Assembly: GCF_001429165.1 (NCBI RefSeq)
Contig: NZ_LMIR01000001.1
Span: 130,342 to 194,341, forward strand
Source: Agromyces sp. Root81
GTDB taxonomy: Bacteria; Actinomycetota; Actinomycetes; Actinomycetales; Microbacteriaceae
Direction: 5' to 3'
Length of the DNA: 64,000 nucleotides
The notes under the pieces were generated by a model that did not search any database, was not told the DNA's origin, and saw nothing but the letters and a program-made list of their open reading frames with translations. Shown in pieces: positions 38,110 through 50,070 of this stretch. The position numbers and the translations under genes were made by a program. Each line of letters opens with the position of its first letter. The first letter of the stretch is position 1.

Positions 38110-39045
38110 TCAGGCCACCACGTCGAGCGTGGCGAGCAGCGAGACGATCGGCACCGCGACGATGATCGCAGCGCCCCACACCACGGCCGAGCCGGTCATC
38201 GGCACGGTGAGCTGTCGCGGAGCGTCGAGGCGGGCGAGCCGAGCCTCGAGCATCGAAGCGTCGGGAACGACGCCGCCGGAATCGGCGTACGCTCCGGGCT
38301 CGCCGCTGCTGCCGACCTGCAGCATCGCACGGCGGAGCGCGTCGTCATCACCCTCGCGCCGGGCGTGGTCGTCGGCGAGCATCTCGGCGAGGAGGGCGAC
38401 CGAGCGCTCCGCGCGATTGGCGATCGGGAACCAGGGCAGCGCGCTGTGCCACGCGCGGAACGCGAGGAGCACGAGATGGTGCAACTGGTCGAGGTGCGCG
38501 CGCTCGTGCGCGATGACGGCACGCAGTTCGGCGTCGTCGAGGGCGTCGATGAGGCCGTCGGTGAGCACGGTGGCGGTGCGGATGCCCGGCACGCAGTAGG
38601 CGAGGGGAACCGGGTGGGCGAGCACGCGGGTTCTCGGCTGGCCGGGCATCGGATCGCTGAGCAGGTCGATGAGCTGGTGCTGGCGGCGGCGTTCGCGTTC
38701 CGCGCGCACCGCGGTCAGTGCGAGGTTCAGTGCCAGGTGGAGCGCGAGTCCGGCTGCGAGGGTGAGGGCGACGAGGTGCACGACCCCGAACTCGGGCGGG
38801 ATCGGGCCGGTGAAGAGTCGGGGGAGCAACTCTCGGGCGGCGCCGATCAACGACCCGGCGGGGGAGGCGCCGAAGACGAGCAGGCAGCCGATCATCGACA
38901 GGCCGCCGCCGAGGGCGATCGCCTGCCAGAGTGCGAGGGCGATCGCGGGGGACCGGGTCGGCCAGGTCGCGCGCGAGAGCACGACGGGGATCGGCCAGGC
39001 GAGCAGGAGCGCGAACCCGCCGAGGAGGGCGGCGACGGCGAGCAT
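38110..39045 (-). CDS. BlaR1/MecR1-like M56 membrane metalloprotease
   Basis: 311-aa membrane zinc protease of family M56. Four hydrophobic segments (about 3-22, 38-60, 85-110 and 285-305) surround a cytoplasmic catalytic loop with H180-E-R-A-H184 and a downstream EMLADDHA that can supply the third ligand. It lacks the C-terminal penicillin-binding sensor domain of BlaR1, as does mycobacterial Rv1845c. It follows the BlaI-like repressor gene by 2 nt, so the pair should work together: signal-triggered cleavage of the repressor. The signal is unknown. Confidence 0.85.
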   Translation of the reverse strand: MLAVAALLGGFALLLAWPIPVVLSRATWPTRSPAIALALWQAIALGGGLSMIGCLLVFGASPAGSLIGAARELLPRLFTGPIPPEFGVVHLVALTLAAGLALHLALNLALTAVRAERERRRQHQLIDLLSDPMPGQPRTRVLAHPVPLAYCVPGIRTATVLTDGLIDALDDAELRAVIAHERAHLDQLHHLVLLAFRAWHSALPWFPIANRAERSVALLAEMLADDHARREGDDDALRRAMLQVGSSGEPGAYADSGGVVPDASMLEARLARLDAPRQLTVPMTGSAVVWGAAIIVAVPIVSLLATLDVVA

Positions 39046-39047
39046 CG

Positions 39048-39422
39048 TCAGGATCGTGAGAGGTCGTCGAGGAGTCGCCGCAGCGTCGCGGCTTCGCCGG
39101 CGCTGACCGTGCCGACGAAGCGGGCGAGCGCGGCGTCGCGGTCGCTCGCGCGGTCGAGCACCTCGTGCATGAGCTCGGCGGTGTGCTCCTCACGAGTCAG
39201 GAGGGCGCGATAGCGGTGCGGCCGGGTGTCGCGCGCACGCGTCACGAAGCCCTTGCGCTCGAGTCGCGACAGCACGGTGAGCACCGTCGTCGTCGCGACG
39301 GCGCGGCCGGGCTCGGCTTCGTTCAGGGCGAGTGCGTCTCGCAATTCGTTCGCCGTGAGCGCGGCGTCGCGCGACCACAGCACCTCCATCACGGAGCGCT
39401 CCAGTTCGCCGAGACTCGCCAT
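39048..39422 (-). CDS. blaI: BlaI/MecI/CopY family transcriptional repressor
   Basis: Dimeric winged-helix repressor, 124 aa. Seen: ASLGELERSVMEVLWSRDAALTANELRDAL, TTVLTVLSRLERKGFVTRARDTRPHRYRALLTREEH, the typical BlaI recognition region, and a helical dimerisation tail where BlaR proteases cut. It is divergent from cydA across 111 bp that contain two matching dyads. In Mycobacterium tuberculosis BlaI also controls respiratory (ATP synthase) genes, so a link to cytochrome bd is credible here. Confidence 0.9.
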   Translation of the reverse strand: MASLGELERSVMEVLWSRDAALTANELRDALALNEAEPGRAVATTTVLTVLSRLERKGFVTRARDTRPHRYRALLTREEHTAELMHEVLDRASDRDAALARFVGTVSAGEAATLRRLLDDLSRS

Positions 39423-39428
39423 GCCTCC

Positions 39429-39434
39429 AGACTA
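39429..39434 (-). promoter_or_regulatory. -10 box of blaI, leaderless arrangement
   Basis: TAGTCT on the minus strand ends 6 nt before the blaI ATG; the GGAGGC between them could also act as an SD if transcription began further upstream. Confidence 0.6.
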
Positions 39435-39452
39435 CCGTTGGAGGGCTGAATG

Positions 39453-39469
39453 TTCTACGCTTCGTAGAA
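39453..39469. promoter_or_regulatory. BlaI-like operator 1 (blaI-cydA intergenic)
   Basis: TTCTACGCTTCGTAGAA is a perfect 6-bp dyad around a 5-bp core. It resembles the TAC...GTA half-sites of BlaI operators. It lies just upstream of the blaI -10 box. Confidence 0.65.
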
Positions 39470-39473
39470 GAAG

Positions 39474-39492
39474 GTTCTACCGCGTGTAGAAC
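39474..39492. promoter_or_regulatory. BlaI-like operator 2, overlapping a probable cydA -10
   Basis: GTTCTACCGCGTGTAGAAC is a perfect 7-bp dyad with the same TTCTAC/GTAGAA half-sites and a 5-bp core. Its centre is 22 bp from that of operator 1, about two helical turns. The right arm contains TAGAAC, a candidate cydA -10, so repressor binding would block cydABDC. Confidence 0.7.
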
Positions 39493-39533
39493 GATTGAAC
39501 ATCACGACGCTTTCGCGTGTGAAAGGGGCATCC

Positions 39534-40946
39534 GTGAACGAGCTGCTGGATCCACTGCTGCTCGCCCGATGGCAATTCGGGCTCACCACCGTCTACCACT
39601 TCCTGTTCGTCCCGATCACCATCGGACTGGCGACGTCCACGGCCGTGTTCCAGACCGCGTGGTACCGCACCGGCAAGCTCGAGTACCTGAAGATCACGAA
39701 GTTCTTCGGCACGATCTTCCTCATCAACTTCGCGATGGGCGTCGTCACCGGCATCGTGCAGGAGTTCCAGTTCGGCATGAACTGGTCTGAGTACTCGCGC
39801 TTCGTCGGCGACGTCTTCGGCGCCCCGCTCGCGCTCGAGGGCCTGCTCGCCTTCTTCTTCGAAGCGACCTTCATCGGCCTCTGGATCTTCGGCTGGGACA
39901 AACTGCCCCGCGGTATCCACCTCGCGACGATCTGGTGCACCGCCATCGGTTCCATCGTGTCGGCCTACTTCATCATCGCAGCGAACGCGTTCATGCAGAA
40001 TCCGGTCGGCTACGAGATGAACGTCGAACGAGGGCGCGCCGAACTGGTCGACATCGGCGCGCTGCTGGCGAACCCCGTGGCGCTCGCGGCCTTCCCGCAT
40101 ACGATCGCGGCGAGCTTCATGGTGGCGTCCGGCCTCATCATCAGCGCAGCGGCCTGGCACCTCGCCCGCAACCAGCACCTCGACTCGATGCGCCCCGCCC
40201 TGAAGTTCGGCCTCTGGGTCATGGTCGGTTCCGGCATCCTCACGACCCTCTTCGGCGACCAGCTCAGCCTCGCCATGGTGGCGACCCAACCGATGAAGAT
40301 GGCCGCAGCCGAGGCGATGTACGACACCGCATGCGGGGCGGATGCCTCGTTCTCGCTCTTCACCCTCGGCACGCCCGACGGATCGAGCGAGCTCTTCTCC
40401 ATCCGCGTGCCGTACCTGCTGTCCTTCCTGTCGACGCACACCTTCGACGGCTGCGTGGAAGGCATCAACGACCTGCAGGCGCAGTACCAGGAGCTCTACG
40501 GACCCGGTGACTACACGCCCATCATCTGGGTGACCTACTGGTCGTTCCGCTGGATGATCGGTCTCGGCCTCGCTCACGTGCTCGTCGCCGTGGTCGGCCT
40601 CTGGCTCACCCGCAAGGGCCGCATGCCGAAGCAGGCATGGATCTGGAAGGTCGCGATCTGGAGCTTCCCGCTCTCGCTCTCAGCGATGATCGTCGGCTGG
40701 ATCTTCACCGAGATGGGCCGGCAGCCCTGGATCGTGTTCAGCCTCCTGCCCACCGAGTCGGCGGTCTCGCCGAACGTGAGCGGACTCGACGTGCTGATCT
40801 CACTCGTGGCGTTCACCCTCATCTACGGCATCCTCGCCGTCGTCGAGGTGCGCCTCATCATCCGGGCCATCAAGAAGGGCCCACCGGAGCTCGGCGAACC
40901 CGATCCCGAAACCGGTCGCGTCGAACCCGCCTCGACGGTCTACTAA
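39534..40946 (+). CDS. cydA: cytochrome bd ubiquinol/menaquinol oxidase subunit I
   Basis: Heme-bearing subunit of the high-affinity terminal oxidase. 470 aa from the GTG with a GAAAGGGG SD (MNELLDPLLLARWQFGLTTVYHFLFVPI); a TTG at 39495 would add 13 residues. About nine membrane helices. Seen: His22 in the first helix (heme ligand in the family), GRGR-type quinol loop ending EMGRQPWIVFSLLPTESAVSP, and AFPHTIAASFMVASG. It is the first gene of cydABDC and faces the BlaI repressor gene. Confidence 0.95.
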   Translation: MNELLDPLLLARWQFGLTTVYHFLFVPITIGLATSTAVFQTAWYRTGKLEYLKITKFFGTIFLINFAMGVVTGIVQEFQFGMNWSEYSRFVGDVFGAPLALEGLLAFFFEATFIGLWIFGWDKLPRGIHLATIWCTAIGSIVSAYFIIAANAFMQNPVGYEMNVERGRAELVDIGALLANPVALAAFPHTIAASFMVASGLIISAAAWHLARNQHLDSMRPALKFGLWVMVGSGILTTLFGDQLSLAMVATQPMKMAAAEAMYDTACGADASFSLFTLGTPDGSSELFSIRVPYLLSFLSTHTFDGCVEGINDLQAQYQELYGPGDYTPIIWVTYWSFRWMIGLGLAHVLVAVVGLWLTRKGRMPKQAWIWKVAIWSFPLSLSAMIVGWIFTEMGRQPWIVFSLLPTESAVSPNVSGLDVLISLVAFTLIYGILAVVEVRLIIRAIKKGPPELGEPDPETGRVEPASTVY

Positions 40947-40958
40947 GGAGGACACACC

Positions 40959-41963
40959 ATGGATCTCACAGTGCTCTGGTTCTGGATCGTCGCCTTCCTG
41001 TTCGTCGGCTACTTCGTGCTCGACGGCTTCGACTTCGGCATCGGCATGTCCCTCCCGTTCCTCGGGAAGGACGACACCGACCGCCGCGTGCTCATCAACA
41101 CGATCGGCCCCGTCTGGGACCTGAACGAGACGTGGGTGATCGTCGCAGGAGCCTCCCTCTTCGCGGCGTTCCCCGAGTGGTACGCCACGCTCTTCTCGGG
41201 GTTCTACCTCGCGTTGCTCCTCATCCTCCTCGCGCTCATCGCTCGCGGCGTCTCATTCGAGTACCGCCACCAGCGCCCCGAATCGCGGTGGAAGAAATGG
41301 TTCGACGGCATGATCGTCGTCGGCTCGGCGGTGCCGGCACTGCTCTGGGGCGTCGCGTTCGCCAACATCGTGCAGGGCGTGCCGCTCGATGCCGACCACA
41401 ACTACACGGGCACGCTCTTCGACCTGCTGAACCCGTACGCGCTGCTCGGCGGCCTCACGACGCTCCTCCTCTTCTTCACCCACGGCGTGGTCTTCGCGTC
41501 GCTGAAGACCGAGGGCGAGCTGCGCGAGCGGGCCCGACGACTCGCGACGAAGTCGGGCATCATCACGATCGTCGTCGCCGCCTCATTCCTCCTCTGGACC
41601 GGACTCGCGTTCGGCACCCTCTGGTTCTGGATCCTCGCCGGCCTGGCGGCGGTCGCCCTGATCGGCGGATGGCTCGCGAACCTGCGTGGAGCGGAGGGCG
41701 TCGCCTTCACCCTGCTCGCCATCACGGTCGCCGCGGCGGTGCTCGCGCTGTTCGCCGCGTTGTTCCCCGACGTCATGCCGGCGTCGAACGATCCGGCGAA
41801 CAGCCTCACGATCGTCAACGCCTCGAGCACGACCTACACGCTCACCGTCATGAGCTGGGTGGCCGTGGTCTTCCTCCCGCTCGTGCTGCTGTACCAGGGG
41901 TGGACGTACTGGGTGTTCCGCAAGCGCGTCTCCCGCGCGTCGATCGAGGCGGCAGCGCACTAG
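40959..41963 (+). CDS. cydB: cytochrome bd oxidase subunit II
   Basis: Second subunit of cytochrome bd, 334 aa, with about eight membrane helices. The N-terminus LTVLWFWIVAFLFVGYFVLDGFDFGIGM and LNETWVIVAGASLFAAFPEWYATLFSGFYLALLLIL match the family. An AAGGAGG SD precedes the ATG, 12 nt after the cydA stop. The stop is followed immediately by the cydD GTG. Confidence 0.95.
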   Translation: MDLTVLWFWIVAFLFVGYFVLDGFDFGIGMSLPFLGKDDTDRRVLINTIGPVWDLNETWVIVAGASLFAAFPEWYATLFSGFYLALLLILLALIARGVSFEYRHQRPESRWKKWFDGMIVVGSAVPALLWGVAFANIVQGVPLDADHNYTGTLFDLLNPYALLGGLTTLLLFFTHGVVFASLKTEGELRERARRLATKSGIITIVVAASFLLWTGLAFGTLWFWILAGLAAVALIGGWLANLRGAEGVAFTLLAITVAAAVLALFAALFPDVMPASNDPANSLTIVNASSTTYTLTVMSWVAVVFLPLVLLYQGWTYWVFRKRVSRASIEAAAH

Positions 41964-43610
41964 GTGAAACCGCTCGATCCGCGGCTCCTCCGCCGCTCGC
42001 GTGCCGCCCGCGGCTTCCTCGCCGCGGGCGGCGCCCTCGCCCTCGTGCAGAGCGCCGCCATCGTGGCGTTCGCGTGGGCGCTCGCCTCGCTCGTGACGGG
42101 GTTCATCGACGGCATGCAGATGGCCGACGGCATGCCGTTCCTCGTGCTGCTCGTCGCCGCGGCATCCGTTCGCGCCGTTGCCGCCTGGCTCTGGGACGTG
42201 GTGGGCTCCGCCGGCGCCACCCGGGTGAAGGCCGAGCTCCGCAGCGAGCTGCTCGCAGCGCTCGAGGCCCAGCCCGAGGGGCTTCCCGACTTCCCGACGG
42301 CGCGCATCGCGACGCTGCTCGGCCCGGGGCTCGACGCCCTCGACGCGTACTTCGGGCAGTACCTGCCGCAGCTCGTGTCGACGATCGTCGTCACGCCGAT
42401 CCTCATCGCGATGGCGTGGATCGCCGACCCGCTGTCGGGGCTCGTGCTCGTGATCGTGCTGCCGCTCATCCCCGTCTTCATGGCGCTCATCGGCATGGCC
42501 ACCCAGGTCGTGCAGCGGCGCCAGTGGGAGAGCCTCGCAACGCTCTCGCGCGGGTTCCTCGAGGTGGTCGGCGGCCTGTCGACGCTGCTCCTCTTCCGCC
42601 GTGCGGACCGGCAGACCGCCCGCATCAGGGCGGTCACCGACGACTACCGCTCGCACACCATGAAGGTGCTGCGGATCACCTTCCTCTCGGGTTTCACCCT
42701 CGAGTTCGCCGCGAGCCTCTCGGTGGCGCTCGTCGCCGTCTCGATCGGACTGCGGCTCGTCGCGGGCGACATGACGCTCATCGCCGGACTCTTCGTGCTG
42801 GTGGTCGCGCCCGAGGTCTTCCTGCCGCTCCGGAACGTCGGCGCCGCCTTCCACGCGTCGACCGAGGGGGTCGCCGCGTCGGTGGACGCCTTCGACCTGC
42901 TCGACGCGGCCGAGGACGCGAACAGGGCGTCGGTGCGTGCGGGCGCTCACGCCGGCGCAGCTGCGGATGCCGGTGCGGGGCTGCACCTCCGCGGCATCCG
43001 GGTCCTCCGCGGCGACCGGGTCGTGCTCGACGGCTTCGACCTCGAAGCCGAGCGAGGCGATCTCGTCGCGGTGACGGGGGAGAGCGGCTCCGGCAAGTCG
43101 AGCCTGTTCGCCGCGCTGCTCGGCTTCACGTCGATCGAGGGCGATGCGCGGCTCGACGGCTCGGTGCTGGGTGCCGGCGCCGACGTCGGCACCAGGTCGA
43201 AGATGGCATGGTCTGGTCAGGCGCCGACGCTCCTCGCCGGCACGATCGCCTCGAACGTGCGGCTCGGCGATGAAGACGCCGATCCCGCGCTCTGCACCCG
43301 TGCGTGCCGGCTCGCCGGCGTCGAGCTCGACGTCGGGCTTCGGCTCGGGCCGGGCGGCTCCGGCCTCTCGGGCGGCCAGGCCCAGCGAGTGGCGACGGCT
43401 CGGGCGATGCATCGTCTCCTCGCGCGCGACGCTCGGCTGCTGCTCCTCGACGAACCGACCTCGGCACAGGACGCCGCGCGCGAGTCGGCACTCGGCGATG
43501 CGCTCGTGGAGCTCGCCTCAGAGGGCCGCATCGTCATCGTCTCGACCCACCGTGCCGCGCTCGCCACCCGTGCCGACCGCATCATCGAACTGGACCCCGC
43601 GCATGTCTGA
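41964..43610 (+). CDS. cydD: heterodimeric ABC transporter subunit CydD (cytochrome bd assembly)
   Basis: Half-transporter of 548 aa required for cytochrome bd assembly; CydDC exports glutathione/cysteine in E. coli, though recent work favours heme handling. N-terminal six-helix exporter domain (about 15-320), then the ATPase: Walker A GESGSGKSSLFAAL, signature LSGGQAQRVATARAM, Walker B RLLLLDEPTSAQD. The GTG start abuts the cydB stop, and the 3' end overlaps cydC by 8 nt. The ATPase half is shorter than usual before the Q-loop. Confidence 0.9.
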   Translation: MKPLDPRLLRRSRAARGFLAAGGALALVQSAAIVAFAWALASLVTGFIDGMQMADGMPFLVLLVAAASVRAVAAWLWDVVGSAGATRVKAELRSELLAALEAQPEGLPDFPTARIATLLGPGLDALDAYFGQYLPQLVSTIVVTPILIAMAWIADPLSGLVLVIVLPLIPVFMALIGMATQVVQRRQWESLATLSRGFLEVVGGLSTLLLFRRADRQTARIRAVTDDYRSHTMKVLRITFLSGFTLEFAASLSVALVAVSIGLRLVAGDMTLIAGLFVLVVAPEVFLPLRNVGAAFHASTEGVAASVDAFDLLDAAEDANRASVRAGAHAGAAADAGAGLHLRGIRVLRGDRVVLDGFDLEAERGDLVAVTGESGSGKSSLFAALLGFTSIEGDARLDGSVLGAGADVGTRSKMAWSGQAPTLLAGTIASNVRLGDEDADPALCTRACRLAGVELDVGLRLGPGGSGLSGGQAQRVATARAMHRLLARDARLLLLDEPTSAQDAARESALGDALVELASEGRIVIVSTHRAALATRADRIIELDPAHV

Positions 43611-45360
43611 TCCCGCGCGCGCCATGCTGCGCCGCTCCATCCCGAGCCCGCGCCGACTCGCCCCCGCCGTGCTGTTCGGCATCGGTTCAGCCGGATCGAC
43701 CATCGTGCTGCTCGCGTGCTCGGCCTGGCTGATCGCCCGTGCAGCCGAACAGCCGCCCGTGCTCTACCTCTCGGTTGCGATCGTCGGAGTGCGGGCGTTC
43801 GCGCTCGGTCGCTCGGTGTTCCGGTACCTCGAGCGGCTGACGGGGCACGACGCCTCATTCCGGCAGCTCGCGACGATTCGTGCGAACGTGTACGAGCGCA
43901 TGCTCCCGATCGCGCCCGACGGCATCGCCGCGACCCGCCGCGGCGAGTTGCTCGATCGGTTCGTGAGCGATGTCGACGAGCTGCAGAACGTCCCGCTGCG
44001 GGCGGTTCAACCGCTCGTGAGCGCCGTGATCGTGCTCGTGGCCGCCGTCGTCGGCATCTGGCTCATCGCACCGCAGTCGGCCGTCGCCGTGCTCGTCTGC
44101 CTCGTCGTCGGCATCGGCGCGGCGCTTCTCGTGCAGCAGCGCGCTGTCGCACGGGCGGAGCGCACGACGGCACCGCTCCGCGGCGAGTTGCAGGCTGCGA
44201 TCGTCGAGCACGTGCAGGCGCTCGACGTGCTCGTCGCGTTCGACGCCTCGGGCACCGGGCGTCGCCGCATCGACGAAGTCGGGACCAGGTACGCCCGCGC
44301 GACACGGGCGCGGGCTGCGGCGACGGGCGTCGCCGCGGCGGCCATGAGCGCCATCGGCGGGTTCGCTGTGGCCGCGAGCCTCGCCGCGGCCGCACCGCTC
44401 CTGCAGGGCGGCCGCATCGACGGCCCGACCTTCGCCGTGCTCTGCCTCGTGCCGCTCGCGATCGCCGAGGTCGCGACGGCCGTGCCACTCGCGGCATCGG
44501 CGCTCCGACTCGCCCGCGCGAGCGCCGCGCGGGTCGCCGGGGCGGTGCCCGACACCGTGCCGGACGGCATCCCCGTCATGCCGACTTCCCCGGCGACCCC
44601 GCCGAGGGGCGATGCGCCGCCGATGATCGAGCTGCGCGGCGTGCGGGCGAGCTGGCCGGTCGTCGCGACCGCCGCCGTCGACGAGTCCGGAGCAGCGCCG
44701 ACCGCGGGTGCCGACGACGGCAGGGGAGCGGCGCTCACCCGCGTGGATCTCGCGATCGCACCCGGCGAGCGGCTCCTTGTGCGCGGTGGATCGGGCGCAG
44801 GCAAGACCACCCTCGCCCACGTGCTCGTGCGCTTCCTCGACTACGCGGGCTCGTATCGTCTCGACGGCATCGAGGCTTCGACCCTCGACCCCGCCGACGT
44901 GCGCGGCATCGTCGGCCTCGTCGAGCAGCGACCGTGGCTCTTCGACGAGGACGTGCGACAGAACCTCATCTTCGCCCGTGACACGGCGAGCGACGACGAA
45001 CTGCTCGAGGTGCTTGACCGAGTGGGCCTGCGGGACTGGGTCGAGGAGCGCGGCGGGCTTGGCGCCAAGGTCGGCGAGCGCGGCGCACTCGTCTCGGGCG
45101 GGCAGGCGCAACGTCTTTCGCTGGCCCGCGCGATGCTCGCTCGGTTCCCGGTGCTCGTGCTCGACGAGCCGACGGCGAGCGTCGACCCCGCGCGCGCCGA
45201 CGCGCTGCTGCGTGACCTGACCGACGCCGCAAGCCGTTCGGGCAGCAGCGTCGTGCTCATCTCGCACGCCCCGGTCGATCCCGCGCTCGTCGATCGCGTG
45301 GTGACGATCGTAGACGGCCGCGTCGGCGAGGAACACCCCTATCCCTCGACGACATCATGA
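43603..45360 (+). CDS. cydC: heterodimeric ABC transporter subunit CydC (cytochrome bd assembly)
   Basis: Partner of CydD, 585 aa. Exporter-type membrane domain with six helices (about 15-310), an Ala/Pro/Asp-rich linker (about 310-390), then an ATPase with Walker A RGGSGAGKTTLAHVL, Q-loop GLVEQRPWLF, signature VSGGQAQRLSLARAML, Walker B VLVLDEPTASVDP and H-loop LISHAP. The ATG lies 8 nt inside cydD. The stop is followed directly, in the same frame, by a truncated aminopeptidase remnant. Confidence 0.9.
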   Translation: MSDPARAMLRRSIPSPRRLAPAVLFGIGSAGSTIVLLACSAWLIARAAEQPPVLYLSVAIVGVRAFALGRSVFRYLERLTGHDASFRQLATIRANVYERMLPIAPDGIAATRRGELLDRFVSDVDELQNVPLRAVQPLVSAVIVLVAAVVGIWLIAPQSAVAVLVCLVVGIGAALLVQQRAVARAERTTAPLRGELQAAIVEHVQALDVLVAFDASGTGRRRIDEVGTRYARATRARAAATGVAAAAMSAIGGFAVAASLAAAAPLLQGGRIDGPTFAVLCLVPLAIAEVATAVPLAASALRLARASAARVAGAVPDTVPDGIPVMPTSPATPPRGDAPPMIELRGVRASWPVVATAAVDESGAAPTAGADDGRGAALTRVDLAIAPGERLLVRGGSGAGKTTLAHVLVRFLDYAGSYRLDGIEASTLDPADVRGIVGLVEQRPWLFDEDVRQNLIFARDTASDDELLEVLDRVGLRDWVEERGGLGAKVGERGALVSGGQAQRLSLARAMLARFPVLVLDEPTASVDPARADALLRDLTDAASRSGSSVVLISHAPVDPALVDRVVTIVDGRVGEEHPYPSTTS

Positions 45361-45903
45361 GGTAGCAGCTACTACGTGTCGCAGCTCACGCCGCGTGAGA
45401 TCAAGGACACCGCGCTGAACCTCAACTTCGACATGGTGGGTTCGCCGAACTCGGTGAACTTCGTCTACGACGGTGACGGCGACGCCCTCGGCACTGCGGG
45501 GCCGAACGGGTCCGCAGAGATCGAAGACGTCTTCACCGATTTCTTCGGCAGTCAGGGCGAGCCGTCCGCGCCGACCGACTTCGACGGTCGCAGCGACTAC
45601 TTCGGCTTCATCGAGGCGGGCATCCCGGCGGACGGCCTGTTCACCGGCGCCGAGGGGATCAAGTCCGCTGAGGAGGCGGCGCACTTCGGCGGTACCGCCG
45701 GCGAGCCGTACGACCCCTGCTACCACGCCGCGTGCGATGACATCGCGAACATCGACGAGGACACGCTCGGCCTGATGGCGGATGCGATCGCCCACTCGAC
45801 GCTCACCTTCGCCGAGACGACCTCCGCGGTCAACGGCACGGGCAAGGGCAAGGCGGTCGGCCAGGTCGACTGGGAGTTCAAGGGCAACCGCGCTCTCCGC
45901 TGA
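45361..45903 (+). pseudogene. 5'-truncated M28 family aminopeptidase remnant
   Basis: Starting right after the cydC stop, the frame reads GSSYYVSQLTPREIKDTALNLNFDMVGSPN and continues through FDGRSDYFGFIEAGIPADGLFTGAEGIKS and YDPCYHAACD. This is the C-terminal part of a secreted PA-domain M28 aminopeptidase (Streptomyces griseus type). The zinc-ligand Asp in NFDMVGS and His in CYHAACD remain, but the signal peptide, PA domain and the upstream His, Asp and Glu ligands are gone. About 180 of the roughly 450-500 usual residues persist. A GTG at 45376 could start a 175-aa protein, but it could not bind both zinc ions. The frame is the same as that of cydC. Confidence 0.8.
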
Positions 45904-45965
45904 CCATCGGCACCGACGGGGCGGCGCGAGCGATCGCGTCGCCCTGTCGGCCGTCGTCGGCGTCC

Positions 45966-45971
45966 TAGGCT
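45966..45971 (+). promoter_or_regulatory. -10 box of pabB, leaderless arrangement
   Basis: TAGGCT, then GGGAGG, then the GTG start: the -10 ends 6 nt before the start codon. Confidence 0.55.
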
Positions 45972-45977
45972 GGGAGG

Positions 45978-47411
45978 GTGTCGCGTCGCATCCGATCCCG
46001 CTTGCTCACCGCGTGGCGCGACCCCGAACTCGTCTTCCGGGACCTGATCGCCGATTCCGAGTACGCGGTGTGGCTCGACGGCGGAGCGGAGGCAGTGTCG
46101 GGCATCAGCGTGCTCGCCGTCGCCCACGCCGCGAGCGAGTTCGTGACCGCCGATGCAATGCGCGGCACCGTCACGCGGAGCAGGCCCGCCAGTGCGGATC
46201 CGGGCGAGGCGACGCGCGAGGCATCCGTCTTCGAGGTGTTGGCCGACGGGTTCCGGGACGCGGCGGTCGAGCGCGTCGGCGTGGCGGCCCCTGGCGTGCT
46301 GGGGTGGATCGGATGGTTCGGGTACGAACTCGGCGCCCTCCTGAACGAGGTGTCGGCGGAGCCGGCCGAGACACCGGATGCGGCATTCCTCTTCGTCGAC
46401 CGGGCGATCGTCTTCGACCACGGTGCCGGAGCCGTGCGCCTCGTCTGGCTCGATTCCGTGTCGACGGCTGTGGGGGAGGCGTGGGCCGATGCGGTCGAAG
46501 CCGCCGTCGGTGCACTCGACGACGACCGGGTCCCAGCGGATGCCGCTGCGGTGACGTCACCCGCACCCGAACCTGCTGTGCGTTGGCGGCACGACGCCCA
46601 GCACTACACGCGGCTCATCGCCGAGTGCCAGGCCGCGATCGTCCGCGGCGACGCGTACCAGCTCTGCCTCACGAACCGGGTGGAGGTCGACGTGCATCCC
46701 GACCCGGCCGCCGCCTACCTGGCGCTTCGCGCTTCGAGCCCGAGCCACCACGGCGGCTACCTGCGATTCGGCGACACCGCGCTGCTGAGCGCCTCGCCCG
46801 AGCAGTTCCTCCTCGTCGAGCCCGGCGGGCTCGTCTCGACGAAGCCGATGAAGGGCACCCGGCCGCGGAGCGCGGATCCCGTCGCCGACGCGGCGCTTCG
46901 CCGTGAGCTCGTCGAGAGCGAGAAGGAGCGCGCCGAGAACCTCATGATCGTCGACCTCATGCGCAACGACCTCGGCCGCATCGCCGAGCTCGGCAGCGTC
47001 GAGGTGCCGAGCCTCCTCGACGTCGAGGAGTACGCGCACGTGCACCAGTTGGTCTCGACGGTGACCGCGCGGCTGCGGCATCCGCTCACCGCGCTCGACG
47101 TCGTGCAGTCGGCGTTCCCCGCCGGCTCCATGACCGGGGCGCCGAAACGCAGCGCCATGTCGATCCTGCACGAGCTCGAGCAGGGGCCGAGGGGCGTCTA
47201 CTCGGGTGCATTCGGCTACCTCGGCGTCGACGGCAGCGCCGACCTCGCGATGGTGATCCGCTCGATCGTGCTCACGCCGTCGGGTGCATCCATCGGCACC
47301 GGCGGCGGAATCACCGCGCTCTCGGTCGCAGCCGAAGAGGTCGAGGAGACGCGCATCAAGGCGCGCGCGCTGCTCGCGGTGCTCGGCGCGGAGATGCCCG
47401 CCTCGGAGTGA
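45978..47411 (+). CDS. pabB: aminodeoxychorismate synthase component I
   Basis: Converts chorismate and ammonia to 4-amino-4-deoxychorismate for folate synthesis. 477 aa. The C-terminal chorismate-binding domain (about 205-470) contains [50 protein letters not shown] and [22 protein letters not shown]. The Lys in PMKGT is characteristic of PabB; anthranilate synthase has Ala there, so TrpE is unlikely. No adjacent pabA or pabC is seen. Confidence 0.9.
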   Translation: MSRRIRSRLLTAWRDPELVFRDLIADSEYAVWLDGGAEAVSGISVLAVAHAASEFVTADAMRGTVTRSRPASADPGEATREASVFEVLADGFRDAAVERVGVAAPGVLGWIGWFGYELGALLNEVSAEPAETPDAAFLFVDRAIVFDHGAGAVRLVWLDSVSTAVGEAWADAVEAAVGALDDDRVPADAAAVTSPAPEPAVRWRHDAQHYTRLIAECQAAIVRGDAYQLCLTNRVEVDVHPDPAAAYLALRASSPSHHGGYLRFGDTALLSASPEQFLLVEPGGLVSTKPMKGTRPRSADPVADAALRRELVESEKERAENLMIVDLMRNDLGRIAELGSVEVPSLLDVEEYAHVHQLVSTVTARLRHPLTALDVVQSAFPAGSMTGAPKRSAMSILHELEQGPRGVYSGAFGYLGVDGSADLAMVIRSIVLTPSGASIGTGGGITALSVAAEEVEETRIKARALLAVLGAEMPASE

Positions 47412-47412
47412 G

Positions 47413-47418
47413 TAGGCT
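47413..47418 (+). promoter_or_regulatory. -10 box upstream of leuS
   Basis: TAGGCT fits TANNNT just after the pabB stop and 70 nt before the chosen leuS GTG, leaving an untranslated leader. Confidence 0.4.
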
Positions 47419-47488
47419 GGATGTCCGAGTGCGCCGTGATCCGGCGCGCCCGGAAGCCCTCCCCGAGCGATACACGATTGAGAGTCAC

Positions 47489-50062
<2,574 letters not shown>

Positions 50063-50070
50063 TTCCTCGA

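Noticed and set aside
45978..47411. Anthranilate synthase TrpE
   Set aside because: The PMKGT motif has the Lys of aminodeoxychorismate synthase, and no trp genes are nearby.
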